Source: Verrucomicrobiaceae bacterium
Lineage (GTDB): Bacteria > Verrucomicrobiota > Verrucomicrobiia > Verrucomicrobiales > Akkermansiaceae
Assembly: GCA_027484055.1 (NCBI GenBank)
Contig: JAIXQH010000054.1
Coordinates: 1 to 64,000, forward strand
DNA length: 64,000 bases
Direction of reading: 5' to 3'
Part shown: positions 8,879-16,767 of the stretch, piece after piece
How the letters are laid out: the number at the start of each line of letters is the position of its first letter
How positions within the stretch are numbered: the stretch's first letter is position 1
Program-made: the position numbers and the translations under genes
The notes under the pieces: generated by a model
Told to the model about the DNA's origin: nothing
The model's input: the letters and a program-made list of their open reading frames with translations, nothing else
Databases searched by the model: none

Positions 8879-9730
8879 ATGAACTTCCGCGTCACTTGTG
8901 AGTTGGATTACCGCTTGCATAGCCCTGCGACATTTTTGTTTGCACTGAACTGCTTGAAGACGAAGGGCCAAGCGGTGACGCGGGAGCACTTGCACACCGA
9001 TCCTTTTATCACGACTGAGGAGTTAGAACTGCCGGGTGGGCTGAATCGCTTCACTCGGATTCACACGCTGAATGCCGGACTGCTGAATTTATCTTATCAG
9101 GCCGATGTGCGGATCTCACCGAAGACAGTGCCTGCGCGGTTGATCAGAGGGGGTGAGTTGGCGAATTTGCGGGCGGATGTGCTGCCGTATCTTTTCCCGA
9201 GTCGCTACTGCCAGTCCGACCGCCTGCGGCAAATGGGCAGCGAGTTATTTGGACATTTGGCGTGCCCGTTTGCTACGGCGACGGCGGTGAGTGACTGGAT
9301 TTTTGAAAACATTTCCTACGTGGCGGGCAGCACTGGGGAGAATCACTCCACCATCGACACCCTAGACCATGGCCAAGGTGTGTGCCGTGACTTCGCGCAC
9401 CTTGGGATTTCGTTTTGCCGGGCGCTGAATATACCGGCCCGCTACACGGCGTGCTATGCCTATCAACTGAACCCACCGGATTTCCATGCCTGCTTCGAAG
9501 TTTACATCGGCAGTGCATGGTATCTTTTCGACGCGACGCGCTTGGCCCCACTCAATGGCTTGGTCCGAATCGCCACTGGGAGGGACGCGGCGGATGCGGC
9601 GGTGTGCACGATCTTTGGCAACCCCGAACTGATGCGAAGCGTGGTGACATGCGAGTGCCTAGACACGCAATTTTCCCCGATCACCCGCGATTCGCTGACC
9701 GCACAAAACGCGGCCATCTGCTTGCCGTAA
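8879..9730 (+). CDS. Transglutaminase-like cysteine peptidase family protein
   Basis: 283 residues. The catalytic triad of the transglutaminase-like fold is readable: Cys in GVCRDFAHLGISFCRAL, His in DFHACFEVYIG and Asp in WYLFDATRLAP. The N-terminal half (about 1-110) is the beta-rich domain usual in bacterial members, starting MNFRVTCELDYRLHSPATF. Bacterial members of this group act as peptidases or amidases on proteins or cell wall peptides rather than as cross-linkers. There is no signal peptide, so it is probably cytoplasmic. The start was chosen at MNFRV; an ATG ten codons upstream adds an unrelated stretch. It ends 9 bases from the convergent Lrp-type regulator. Confidence 0.85.
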   Translation: MNFRVTCELDYRLHSPATFLFALNCLKTKGQAVTREHLHTDPFITTEELELPGGLNRFTRIHTLNAGLLNLSYQADVRISPKTVPARLIRGGELANLRADVLPYLFPSRYCQSDRLRQMGSELFGHLACPFATATAVSDWIFENISYVAGSTGENHSTIDTLDHGQGVCRDFAHLGISFCRALNIPARYTACYAYQLNPPDFHACFEVYIGSAWYLFDATRLAPLNGLVRIATGRDAADAAVCTIFGNPELMRSVVTCECLDTQFSPITRDSLTAQNAAICLP

Positions 9731-9739
9731 GCCGCTGGG

Positions 9740-10225
9740 TTAGGGAGAAACAGCGAGTCGCTCGGTGGTGGTGGCACGCTCGAAGAGGAAGCCGTTTTCC
9801 TTGTAGGTCTTGAGCCGGAAATGCGTGGCGGTGGAAATAACGCCGTCGAGGGAACTGAGTTTTTCTGAAACGAAGCGCGCGACTTCCCTGAGGTCCGAAC
9901 CTTCGACCACGACCATCAAGTCATAGCCACCGCTGGCGAGGTAGCAGGAGACGACTTGATCGAAACGGGCGACACGCATGGCGAGTCGGTCAAAGCCGCC
10001 GCCGCGCTCGGGGGTGACTTTTACCTCAATGAAGGCGGAAACGGAGGTGTCGCCGGTGACTTCGGGATCGATGACCGCGTGGTAGCCGAGAATGGTCCCG
10101 TCCCCCTCCCAAGTGGCGATGCGGGTTGCGATGGTAGCGGCGTCCGAGGAAAGGAGCGAGGCGAGCTCGAGATCGGTGAAGCGGGCTTTACGACGGAGAA
10201 GTTGGAGCAGTGGATCTGGGGACAT
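9740..10225 (-). CDS. Lrp/AsnC-family transcriptional regulator
   Basis: 161 residues from MSPDPLLQLLRRK. The first 60 residues form the winged-helix DNA-binding part (FTDLELASLLSSD, helix-turn-helix like) and the rest is the RAM/AsnC ligand domain: ILGYHAVIDPE, VSAFIEVKVTPE, YDLMVVVEGSDL and a C-terminal ISTATHFRLKTYKENG. Such proteins form dimers or octamers and sense amino acids. The ending with LKTYKENG resembles members encoded next to aminotransferase genes, but here the neighbour is phosphofructokinase, 31 bases upstream on the same strand, so co-transcription with pfkA is possible. Confidence 0.85.
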   Translation of the reverse strand: MSPDPLLQLLRRKARFTDLELASLLSSDAATIATRIATWEGDGTILGYHAVIDPEVTGDTSVSAFIEVKVTPERGGGFDRLAMRVARFDQVVSCYLASGGYDLMVVVEGSDLREVARFVSEKLSSLDGVISTATHFRLKTYKENGFLFERATTTERLAVSP

Positions 10226-10256
10226 GGCGGAATGGTGGAGTGTGAGGAAAATAGGA

Positions 10257-11330
10257 TTAGTCGCCGAAGCAAATGCCGACGGCCTTCGCGGCGATGACGA
10301 GCTCGCTGTCTGGCTGGACGAGCCGGAGCTGATTGACGGCGTCTTGGATCGGGACGGAATCGACATGGTAAGATTGGTAACTGACCATCCGGCCGAATTT
10401 CCCCTCAGCAGCGAGTTTCACCGCCATCACGCCGAAGCGCATGCCGAGGATGCGGTCGAGAGCGGTGGGAGCACCACCGCGCTGGAGATGACCGAGGGTG
10501 CAGGAGCGCGTTTCTTTGCCAGTGAGGGTTTGCAGAGTGCTGGCGACCCGATCGCCGATGCCGCCGAGACGGACTTCACCACCGGCGTTGGCGTCGAGTG
10601 TGACGAGATCCCCGGCGGGTAGCTTGGCACCTTCTGCGACGACGACGAGGGTGCTGTGATTTCCTTGGAGTTCGCGCTGCTTGATCCGCTCGACGAGTTT
10701 TTCAAAGCAAAATGGCATTTCTGGGACGAGCACGATGTTCGCCCCACCGGCGATGCCTCCCCAGAGGGCGATCCAGCCGGCATGGCGGCCCATGACTTCG
10801 AGGACCATGATGCGCTTGTGACTTTCCGCCGTGGTGTGGAGGCGGTCCAAGGCATCCACCACGGTGGAAACGGCGCTGTCGAAGCCGAAAGTGATGGCGG
10901 TGGCGCTGAGATCATTATCGATGGTCTTCGGCACACCGATGATGGGCCAGCCAGCGCGGAAGAGCTGAAGCCCGGTGGTGAGTGAGCCGTCGCCACCGAC
11001 GATGATGAGCGCGCCGATTTCGAGCTGGTCCATGGTCGCCTTGGCCTGGGCGACGATGTCGGCAGGCACTTCGGCGATGCTGCCTTTACCGACTTTCGCC
11101 GCGAAATGGCCTTTGTTTGTGGTGCCCAGAATCGTGCCGCCGAGCTTGAGGATACCGATGGTGTCCCTGGGCGTGAGGCGGGTGAAACTGGCAGGTGGCA
11201 GCAGCCCCTCGAAGCCGTCGCGAAAGCCGATGACTTCGAAGCCAAGCTGATCCGCTGCGCCGACGATGCCGTGGATGACGGCATTCAATCCAGGGCAATC
11301 GCCGCCGCTGTTGAGGACTCCAATTTTCAT
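10257..11330 (-). CDS. pfkA: 6-phosphofructokinase
   Basis: 357 residues. It begins MKIGVLNSGGDCPGLNAVI and carries GGDGSLTTG, GVPKTIDNDL, the EVMGRHAGWIAL block and GHLQRGGAP. The start is the Met that opens the conserved GGDCPG region. In the family, Gly at the GGDG position favours ATP, while Lys in PKTIDND is typical of pyrophosphate enzymes. The Gly/Lys combination seen here is that of the mixed group, usually considered ATP-using. It phosphorylates fructose 6-phosphate in glycolysis. It follows the carboxypeptidase gene by 5 bases and precedes the Lrp-type regulator, giving a three-gene minus-strand unit. Confidence 0.9.
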   Translation of the reverse strand: MKIGVLNSGGDCPGLNAVIHGIVGAADQLGFEVIGFRDGFEGLLPPASFTRLTPRDTIGILKLGGTILGTTNKGHFAAKVGKGSIAEVPADIVAQAKATMDQLEIGALIIVGGDGSLTTGLQLFRAGWPIIGVPKTIDNDLSATAITFGFDSAVSTVVDALDRLHTTAESHKRIMVLEVMGRHAGWIALWGGIAGGANIVLVPEMPFCFEKLVERIKQRELQGNHSTLVVVAEGAKLPAGDLVTLDANAGGEVRLGGIGDRVASTLQTLTGKETRSCTLGHLQRGGAPTALDRILGMRFGVMAVKLAAEGKFGRMVSYQSYHVDSVPIQDAVNQLRLVQPDSELVIAAKAVGICFGD

Positions 11331-11335
11331 GGGGA

Positions 11336-12301
11336 TTACTGCGGGCTTGGGAGATTGAGGATTTCCCGCTCCCTGTTCTGCACAAGTGCGCCAGCTTCGA
11401 GCCATGGATCGTAAATCGACCAGCCTTGGCTGATGAGTGAACGGGCACGGTTGAAGCGGTCTGGGTTATTTAAAACCACGACGATCAGGCGCCGCGGAGT
11501 GGCTCCTTTATTGCCGTCTGGCTTGAGACGAACGAGTGGCTCGCGGTCCATGCAGATGGAGACGCAAGGGCCAGCAGCGGCGGTGGTGCCGGTCTTGACA
11601 CCGAGGATGCCTGGCTCGCCGATGAGTTCGTTGGTGTTTTTCACGCGGAAGCTGCGCTTGCCGGTGGTAGTGGTGAGGGAGATTTTTCGATCGGTCTGGC
11701 GGACGATGAAGTTAAAGGCATTCCGCCGCATGCCATAAGCGGAGAGTCGGGCGACGTCGGTGGCGGTGGAGTAGGCCGAGGTGCCGGGGCGCTCTAGACC
11801 GTGCGGGTTCGCAAACTTCGTCTGGGTCATGCCGAGGGCTTTGGCAAGTTGGTTCATCTCGACGACGAAGGCCGCGACGGGATCGCCACTTTTTCCACGT
11901 CGGGTGAGGATTTCACGGCCGACGTGGTCTGCGATGGCGAGGGCGGCGAGATTGTCCGAGCCGAGCAGCGCTGAGTAAAGTGCATCGCGCAGGGAGAGCT
12001 GGTCGCCAGGCTGGAGGTTCATGGGATTCGGCCCGCCGACGAGAGTGATGGTCTGAGGCACCGTGAGCAGGGTCGCGCCGAGGTCCGTGCCTGTGGCAGT
12101 GGCCCAATCGACAGTGACGACAGCGGTGGCGATCTTCGTAAGACTGGCGATTGGGCGCTTTACCGTGGGGTTTTGAGCGATGAGAATTTTCCCCGAATAG
12201 GACTCCACGACCATGATGCTCTCGGAGGTTTGAGCGGTCACGAGAGGGGCGGAGAATGCGGCGAGGAGCGCCAGCGTTTTACAAATCAGAAATGGCTTCA
12301 T
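11336..12301 (-). CDS. D-alanyl-D-alanine carboxypeptidase (PBP5/6-type)
   Basis: 321 residues with a signal peptide (about 1-23). The three penicillin-binding-protein motifs are present: SLTK (Ser-x-x-Lys nucleophile, about residues 53-56), SDN in LLGSDNLAALA, and KTG in ILGVKTGTTAAAGPC. It trims the terminal D-Ala from peptidoglycan pentapeptides in the periplasm. It lacks the long C-terminal beta domain and amphipathic anchor of E. coli PBP5, so it is a short form. Five bases separate it from pfkA. The 138 bases upstream are its probable promoter region. Confidence 0.88.
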   Translation of the reverse strand: MKPFLICKTLALLAAFSAPLVTAQTSESIMVVESYSGKILIAQNPTVKRPIASLTKIATAVVTVDWATATGTDLGATLLTVPQTITLVGGPNPMNLQPGDQLSLRDALYSALLGSDNLAALAIADHVGREILTRRGKSGDPVAAFVVEMNQLAKALGMTQTKFANPHGLERPGTSAYSTATDVARLSAYGMRRNAFNFIVRQTDRKISLTTTTGKRSFRVKNTNELIGEPGILGVKTGTTAAAGPCVSICMDREPLVRLKPDGNKGATPRRLIVVVLNNPDRFNRARSLISQGWSIYDPWLEAGALVQNREREILNLPSPQ

Positions 12302-12439
12302 ACAGGGGCAGGCGCGGAGACTACCCTGATGGAACGGTAACTCAACCCCAAAGGCGACATTGAATTAGAGCCAAGCAGTCTATTCTCGCCTTTCTCTTCC
12401 ATTCAAAATTAATCGCCTCCGCTAGAAGATCCGGATTCA

Positions 12440-12513
12440 GCCGGGAAACCAAGACCAGCTCATGCGGCATGAGATGGATCGCCTGCTTGCCCGACGAGGC
12501 GGTCTTCGGTCTA
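12440..12513 (-). pseudogene. Relic of a type I restriction hsdR 5' end (second copy)
   Basis: On the minus strand, directly after the vapC stop, the DNA matches the hsdR start relic at 14112-14211 with a few substitutions and one-base indels. Pieces of the HsdR opening can be read in two frames: EDRLV in one, QAIHLMPHEL in another, against canonical ED-LVEQPAIQL. It has no open frame and is not functional. The call rests on its similarity to the better preserved copy. Confidence 0.55.
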
Positions 12514-12518
12514 GCCGC

Positions 12519-12905
12519 TTATTTTCCCATGGCTTTGGAGATCATCGCGAAATGTCGATCCCGCTCCAACAGCTCCACCCCGTGGCGCCGGGCGCAGGCT
12601 GAGACCAACACGTCGCCGAAGGGCACATTCACTCCAGATCGCAAGCAAATCCTTGCGGTCGCGGCCGCCTCGGCCCAACAAGCGTCATCAAATTCAAGCC
12701 AGTGGCTAAGCTCCCGCCAGCCCTTCAGATTTTCCTCATCACGTTTTCCTTTGGCTCCTTGGTGGAGTTCCATCCACACCGGCCATGTCATTGCTGTGCG
12801 TCCGGCACGAAGCAAATCAGCAAGCTCCGCCCTCAACGATTCGTCCCCAGTCTTGCGGGAAACTTCCACCCACACCGAGGTGTCGATGAGGATCGCGGGC
12901 TTCAT
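12519..12905 (-). CDS. vapC: PIN-domain toxin, VapC-type ribonuclease
   Basis: 128 residues with the PIN acidic set: Asp in ILIDTSVWVE near the N-terminus, Glu in PVWMELHQG, Asp in PFGDVLVSACARRHG and the final ERDRHFAMI. VapC toxins are Mg-dependent RNases acting on tRNA or rRNA. The start overlaps the antitoxin stop (ATGA), the normal VapBC arrangement. It sits inside a region containing restriction-modification relics, consistent with a former defence locus. Confidence 0.88.
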   Translation of the reverse strand: MKPAILIDTSVWVEVSRKTGDESLRAELADLLRAGRTAMTWPVWMELHQGAKGKRDEENLKGWRELSHWLEFDDACWAEAAATARICLRSGVNVPFGDVLVSACARRHGVELLERDRHFAMISKAMGK

Positions 12906-13135
12906 GATCCAAGGCCTCCGGCTTCCCTCAAGGCGATCTCCTCAAGGTCTCCTGCCTCGATCTCGTCATTGCTCGCGAAATCCAGCGTGCCGAAGCTCGC
13001 AATCAAATCGTTTACCCGCTGCTGGCGGTTATAACTTTCCAAAGCCTTCACCACCGCCTCGCGCTTCGTCTTCGCACCGGTGAAGCGCATGGCATCCGCC
13101 AAAGCCGCCTCAGGAATATCAATCGTCGTTTTCAT
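12902..13135 (-). CDS. vapB: VapB-type antitoxin
   Basis: 77 residues, beginning MKTTIDIPEAALADAMRFTG, a ribbon-helix-helix DNA-binding start, followed by TKREAVVKALESYNRQQRV and an acidic tail that would fold onto the toxin (about residues 50-77). A longer start five codons upstream is possible. It precedes and overlaps vapC. It should bind the toxin and repress its own promoter just to the right. Confidence 0.88.
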   Translation of the reverse strand: MKTTIDIPEAALADAMRFTGAKTKREAVVKALESYNRQQRVNDLIASFGTLDFASNDEIEAGDLEEIALREAGGLGS

Positions 13136-13271
13136 GGAATCCAAATACATGGAAAATTGGAATCCAGCAAGGTGTAAATCGAGTGGGCGTAGACCTTTGC
13201 CGATCTCTTGTAGCGCGCGGTCTGCGACCGTCGTACTTCACCCTCTCCCGCCGGAGGCTTTTCTAAATCCT

Positions 13272-13365
13272 AAAGTTCACCGCAAAGGCGCTAAGGTCGC
13301 CAAGGAAAAACCACGATAGCCAACTTTGCAATTCTCTGCGGCCTTGGCGTCTCTGCGGCAAATTC
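13272..13365. repeat. Intergenic imperfect inverted repeat
   Basis: Two arms (about 13272-13306 and 13329-13365) built of the phrase 'CACCGCAAAGGCGC...CGCCAAGG' and its inverted counterpart, AT-richer between. It belongs to the same type of housekeeping-free intergenic repeat seen at 55350 and 60740-61057. The 276-base gap 13136-13410 holds nothing else I can support besides the probable vapBC promoter. Confidence 0.55.
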
Positions 13366-13410
13366 ATCGATCTCTTTGGCAGCGTCACGTCTATGCCCGT
13401 GTCGCACTGC

Positions 13411-13884
13411 TCACTGCTTCATCGCTTTCTTCTGCTCCTGCACTTCCTTTTTGAAAGCAGCGATCGCCTTGGAGTCACCGTCTAGTTCCGTGCGGGTCGA
13501 TGAAGCCAACAGCTTCGTCCCGTCCGAATTAAATACGAGAAACTCCACCCATGCACCGGTCGTGAATTTCTTCGCGGCACGGGCTTTCAACGCAGATGGG
13601 AATCCACTGATGTCCGCCTTGTTCAGAGCCTCTGCCCGCGCGAACACTTTCACCACGCCCCCGCCCACGGCCTTCTCGCCGCTGTCCATCGCAGCTACGC
13701 AATGCGGACAATCGTCGTCAGCACCCTTTACGGCGATCACCAGCAACTGCTTCTTCTCCACCGCCTCCGCCTTGGCTTCCGCCAGCTCGGAAATCGGCTG
13801 AAACCCGCGCGGTGCATCGTCCTTCGCAGACAATCCACAGATCCCGAGCAAGGAAACAACCAGACAGCAAATTGAATTTTTCAT
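13411..13884 (-). CDS. Exported thioredoxin-like protein
   Basis: 157 residues: signal peptide (about 1-20), then a coil-forming ELAEAKAEAVEKKQLLVIAVKG segment, the redox motif CPHC in DDDCPHCVAAMDSGEKA, and a C-terminal Lys-rich helix. The fold order (beta, CxxC, helix, then VEFLVFNSDGTKLLASS) fits thioredoxin-like proteins of the DUF255/thioredoxin_7 kind, though the usual cis-proline loop is not clear. It is probably periplasmic. It stands alone on the minus strand between vapBC and the restriction relics, without an obvious client. Confidence 0.65.
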   Translation of the reverse strand: MKNSICCLVVSLLGICGLSAKDDAPRGFQPISELAEAKAEAVEKKQLLVIAVKGADDDCPHCVAAMDSGEKAVGGGVVKVFARAEALNKADISGFPSALKARAAKKFTTGAWVEFLVFNSDGTKLLASSTRTELDGDSKAIAAFKKEVQEQKKAMKQ

Positions 13885-14111
13885 GATCCATGAGCTGATC
13901 CCGGATCCTCCCCCACGTCAAGCTCCCGGGCGCCCGACTTCTTCTGCTTCAATCGTCACCACACCGCTTCATAGACACGCTCGCCGCTCTCCGAATACTT
14001 ATCCAACACATGCTGGAAGAGCAGCCCGCACTTCTGTTTGAATAACTATTCCCGCTTCCCTGGGTGTGACAAAACAATACGATCCCACCCCTGATTACTG
14101 ACATCGCCGTT

Positions 14112-14211
14112 CTACTCGTTACAGCAAATCACAAACTCCCAGCCCAGCTCAAGCTCCATGAAGCTGAATCGCCGGCTGCTCGACGAGGTGGTCATCGGTG
14201 TAGGCTGGCAT
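14112..14211 (-). pseudogene. hsdR: Relic of the hsdR 5' end (type I restriction endonuclease subunit R)
   Basis: An ATG 22 bases after the GIY-YIG gene opens MPAYTDDHLVEQPAIQL, the usual beginning of one HsdR group. A one-base slip then continues as FMELELGWEFVICCNE before a stop at 14112-14114. Both parts fit the canonical start (…EDHLVEQPAIQLFAELGWE). Nothing else of the roughly 1000-codon gene remains; about 220 bases to the left are empty. Thus the restriction subunit has been lost by deletion. Confidence 0.75.
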
Positions 14212-14233
14212 AAACTGGCGATTCTATCTGGAG

Positions 14234-15088
14234 CTAGTCTAGCCCATTCCGCTTCACTTCATCGAGCGTCTTTCCGTCGGAATATTTCCATTCAAGCCAA
14301 CCGTTCGCATTGCGAGCAAGGACTATGGCGGCGGCCTGGCTTGGGGAATTGAAAACATGGTCTTTCACAAATCGAAGCGTGTCCTCGTCGATCAACTCAA
14401 TCACTCCGTCCTTGATCAGCCCATCTCTTGTCGCCTCGACGTAGGCATGCGAAGATTTGGTGAAAACCCGGTTGGCAACCGAACCTGCAAAAACTATCAG
14501 TCCGTCTTCAGTGTATTCACCGGCGGCTTGGGCCTTCTTCCCTTTGCAAACGAGGCGGTCTTTGGTCTTGGGCTGCTGGATGAGATCGAAAAGTGGATAG
14601 CCCAGTGTGGAGGTGAGTGTCCGAATGGATTCAAAATGGTCCATCAGATCCGCCACCACCGATTCTGAAACGTGGGATTTGGGCGGGATATTGCCATTCT
14701 CCAGCTTGTAACGACCGGCAACCTCCGCTTGTTGGTGAGAATACCACTCGAGGTATTTCACGTGAGCCTTGGTGAACTCTGCGGTTTTTGAAATGCAGAC
14801 CAACGCCACTCCCCACCAATCCTTCGATTTATTGTGCTGCTTAAGACGACTGGCGCAATCCTCCGCCTCGCCAATATAAAGTAGCGGCAGATTACCTCCG
14901 CTAGTATCACCAAAGAGCAGATAGAGCCCCACGTTTTTCAGTTCCGAGCGGGTGCAGGCAAAGTCCAATTGAGCCCGTGGCACCAATACCGCCTGAATCG
15001 TACGGCTCGTGAACTCCGCAATCTTCACGCCACGTGGATTACCGTCGGGAAGAAAGATTTGAATCGTTTTGCCACGTGCTTGGGTCAT
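14234..15088 (-). CDS. GIY-YIG nuclease-family protein with DUF4357 C-terminus
   Basis: 284 residues. The GIY-YIG core lies at about 50-110: GLYLLFGD and LLYIGEAEDCASRLKQH give the two name motifs and the catalytic arginine region. The C-terminal 60 residues (VFNSPSQAAAIVLARNANGWLEWK) are DUF4357. Proteins of this architecture often sit between hsdS and hsdR in type I restriction-modification operons; their role is not settled. Here the ATG overlaps the stop of an hsdS relic and an hsdR relic follows, so the gene has outlived its operon. The reading frame and motifs look intact. Confidence 0.88.
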   Translation of the reverse strand: MTQARGKTIQIFLPDGNPRGVKIAEFTSRTIQAVLVPRAQLDFACTRSELKNVGLYLLFGDTSGGNLPLLYIGEAEDCASRLKQHNKSKDWWGVALVCISKTAEFTKAHVKYLEWYSHQQAEVAGRYKLENGNIPPKSHVSESVVADLMDHFESIRTLTSTLGYPLFDLIQQPKTKDRLVCKGKKAQAAGEYTEDGLIVFAGSVANRVFTKSSHAYVEATRDGLIKDGVIELIDEDTLRFVKDHVFNSPSQAAAIVLARNANGWLEWKYSDGKTLDEVKRNGLD

Positions 15089-15204
15089 GAGTCGGAGCTG
15101 GATAGGAGTTGCGGCAACAGAAGGTCGCGGGTGAAGGTCTTAGGCATGAGTTCGCTGAATCCTAACTCCTCAGTGGCTACCGGGAAGGAGAAAGAGCGTG
15201 AATC
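15085..15204 (-). pseudogene. hsdS: Relic of the hsdS 3' end (type I specificity subunit)
   Basis: A minus-strand frame, open from about 15204, ends in KTFTRDLLLPQLLSSSDS with its TGA overlapping the GIY-YIG start as ATGA. The phrase TRDLLLPQLLS matches the conserved end of HsdS proteins (TRDLLLPRLISG). The sequence upstream is closed by a TGA at 15205-15207. So only the last 40 codons remain. The gap up to 15350 contains nothing else. Confidence 0.7.
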
Positions 15205-15350
15205 TCAGCGAGGCGGGATGGCAGCGAGGCCACCGCTTGGCCCACCACGCTCGCCGCTGCACTGAGGCGTTGAGGATTTTTCTGTCATTTTCCTAGGGGA
15301 AGCCATACGGCTGTCCCACCTCGTCATGGGGCTGATTTCCTTCGTTCTAC

Positions 15351-16595
15351 ATGCCTGCTAAAAATTTCCACGTCCGCCAAGCTGCTGTCTCCGCTCTCCG
15401 CGCCTGGGCGAAGGGGCATGACTATGCTGAAACATTGATCGACCGCCATTCGCAGCGGCGGAAACTTTCCTCGTCGGATCGGGGGCTGTTGCAGGCGATT
15501 TTGTTCGGCGTGCTGCGGCATCGGCGGCTGTTGGACCACTGGATCGGGAAATTGCGCGATGGCAAGGTGGACGCGGAAACACGCGACATCTTGCGGGTGG
15601 GGCTGTGCCAATTACTGATCCTCAATTTACCCGATCACGCAGCGGTGAATGAAACGGTGGAGGCGGGAAAAGCCAGCGTCCGCAGCTTGATCAACGCGGT
15701 GCTCCGCCGGGCAACGGTGGCGCGGAAGCCGCTGCTGGAAGGGGTGTCGGATTTACCACAGCCGGTGGCGCATTCGCACCCGGACTGGTTGTATAATCGT
15801 TGGCGCGCGGCCTTCGGCACCCGGAATGCCATTTCTCTGATGGAGTGGGACAATCTCCCGGCGCAGACCTATTTCCGCACCAATCCACTGGTCGCAGCAC
15901 CCGAATCCCTGCCGGGTAGCCCGGTGGAGGGCGCGGCAGGATTTTTTAAATTGGAAGGCTCGCTGCCCACCGCCTTGCTGGCCTCCGGGGCGATTTACAT
16001 TCAGGACCCGGCGACGCGGCATTCTGTCGAGCTACTGGCGCCGCAGCCAGGTGAGCGGATCTTGGACGCCTGCGCGGCGCCGGGAGGAAAGGCCTTTCTC
16101 ATCGCCGCTGCCATGGGTTCTGCCGAGGGGCTGGTCTGCACGGACTCGAACGAGAAACGCCTGCCACGGCTTGAGGAAAATCTCGCCCGCCTTCACGCGG
16201 GAAAGGCAAGCGTCGCAGTGCACGATTGGTCACAGCCCGCACCGGCGGAATGGCATGCGAGCTTCGACGGGATTTTGCTGGATGTGCCGTGCTCGAACAC
16301 CGGAGTGATCCGCCGCCGGGTGGATGTCCGGTGGCGCTTGCAGGCTCCGGACATTGATAAAATCGCGATCACGCAGCGGAAAATTTTAGAAAACGCCTTC
16401 ACCTGCCTCAAGCCGGGTGGGCGGATCGTTTACTCGACCTGCTCGATCGAGCACACCGAGAATCTAGCCCTAGTCGAGGCATTTCTCGCGGATCACCCGG
16501 AGCTGGAACTCCGTGCCACGCGGGATGCCCTGCCATTTCGCGATCAGATAGACGGAGCTTTCGCGGCGCGGATCGAGTGGAAAGCTCAGCCCTGA
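15351..16595 (+). CDS. rsmB: 16S rRNA m5C967 methyltransferase RsmB
   Basis: 414 residues. An N-terminal NusB-like RNA-binding domain (about 1-135, with DRGLLQAILFGVLRHRRLLD and HAAVNETVEAGKASVRSLINAVLRR) precedes a class I SAM methyltransferase. In the latter, DACAAPGGKAFL is the SAM motif, DVPCSNTGV holds the motif IV cysteine and YSTCSIEHTEN the catalytic motif VI cysteine. It methylates C967 of 16S rRNA. The stop is followed 4 bases later by a small membrane protein gene on the same strand. Confidence 0.93.
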   Translation: MPAKNFHVRQAAVSALRAWAKGHDYAETLIDRHSQRRKLSSSDRGLLQAILFGVLRHRRLLDHWIGKLRDGKVDAETRDILRVGLCQLLILNLPDHAAVNETVEAGKASVRSLINAVLRRATVARKPLLEGVSDLPQPVAHSHPDWLYNRWRAAFGTRNAISLMEWDNLPAQTYFRTNPLVAAPESLPGSPVEGAAGFFKLEGSLPTALLASGAIYIQDPATRHSVELLAPQPGERILDACAAPGGKAFLIAAAMGSAEGLVCTDSNEKRLPRLEENLARLHAGKASVAVHDWSQPAPAEWHASFDGILLDVPCSNTGVIRRRVDVRWRLQAPDIDKIAITQRKILENAFTCLKPGGRIVYSTCSIEHTENLALVEAFLADHPELELRATRDALPFRDQIDGAFAARIEWKAQP

Positions 16596-16599
16596 TGTC

Positions 16600-16767
16600 A
16601 TGTCCTGCCTTCGGAAACTCGTCATCCTCGTGCTCTGCTTCGTCGTCATCGTCGGGGCCGGGGTGCTATTTTATCTAAGCTACACCACCGAGTTCTCACG
16701 GGTTAAAAATGATCCGGGCATCCTAGTGAAACCGCGACTCATTCCCCGGGCCGTCCCGGTGCGTTAG
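16600..16767 (+). CDS. Small membrane protein (55 residues)
   Basis: An ATG 4 bases after rsmB opens a 55-codon frame. It begins with a short basic start (MSCLRKL), one strong membrane helix (about residues 6-27, VILVLCFVVIVGAGVLFYL) and a basic, proline-rich tail outside it. This is the layout of a single-pass protein with a short periplasmic or cytoplasmic tail. Function unknown. Its stop overlaps the stop of the convergent J-domain gene by 4 bases. Support comes from spacing and amphipathic layout only. Confidence 0.55.
   Translation: MSCLRKLVILVLCFVVIVGAGVLFYLSYTTEFSRVKNDPGILVKPRLIPRAVPVR

Noticed and set aside
8616-8882. An 88-codon plus-strand frame before the transglutaminase gene
   Set aside because: Derived from a G-rich low-complexity stretch and runs through the minus-strand terminator; no start signal.
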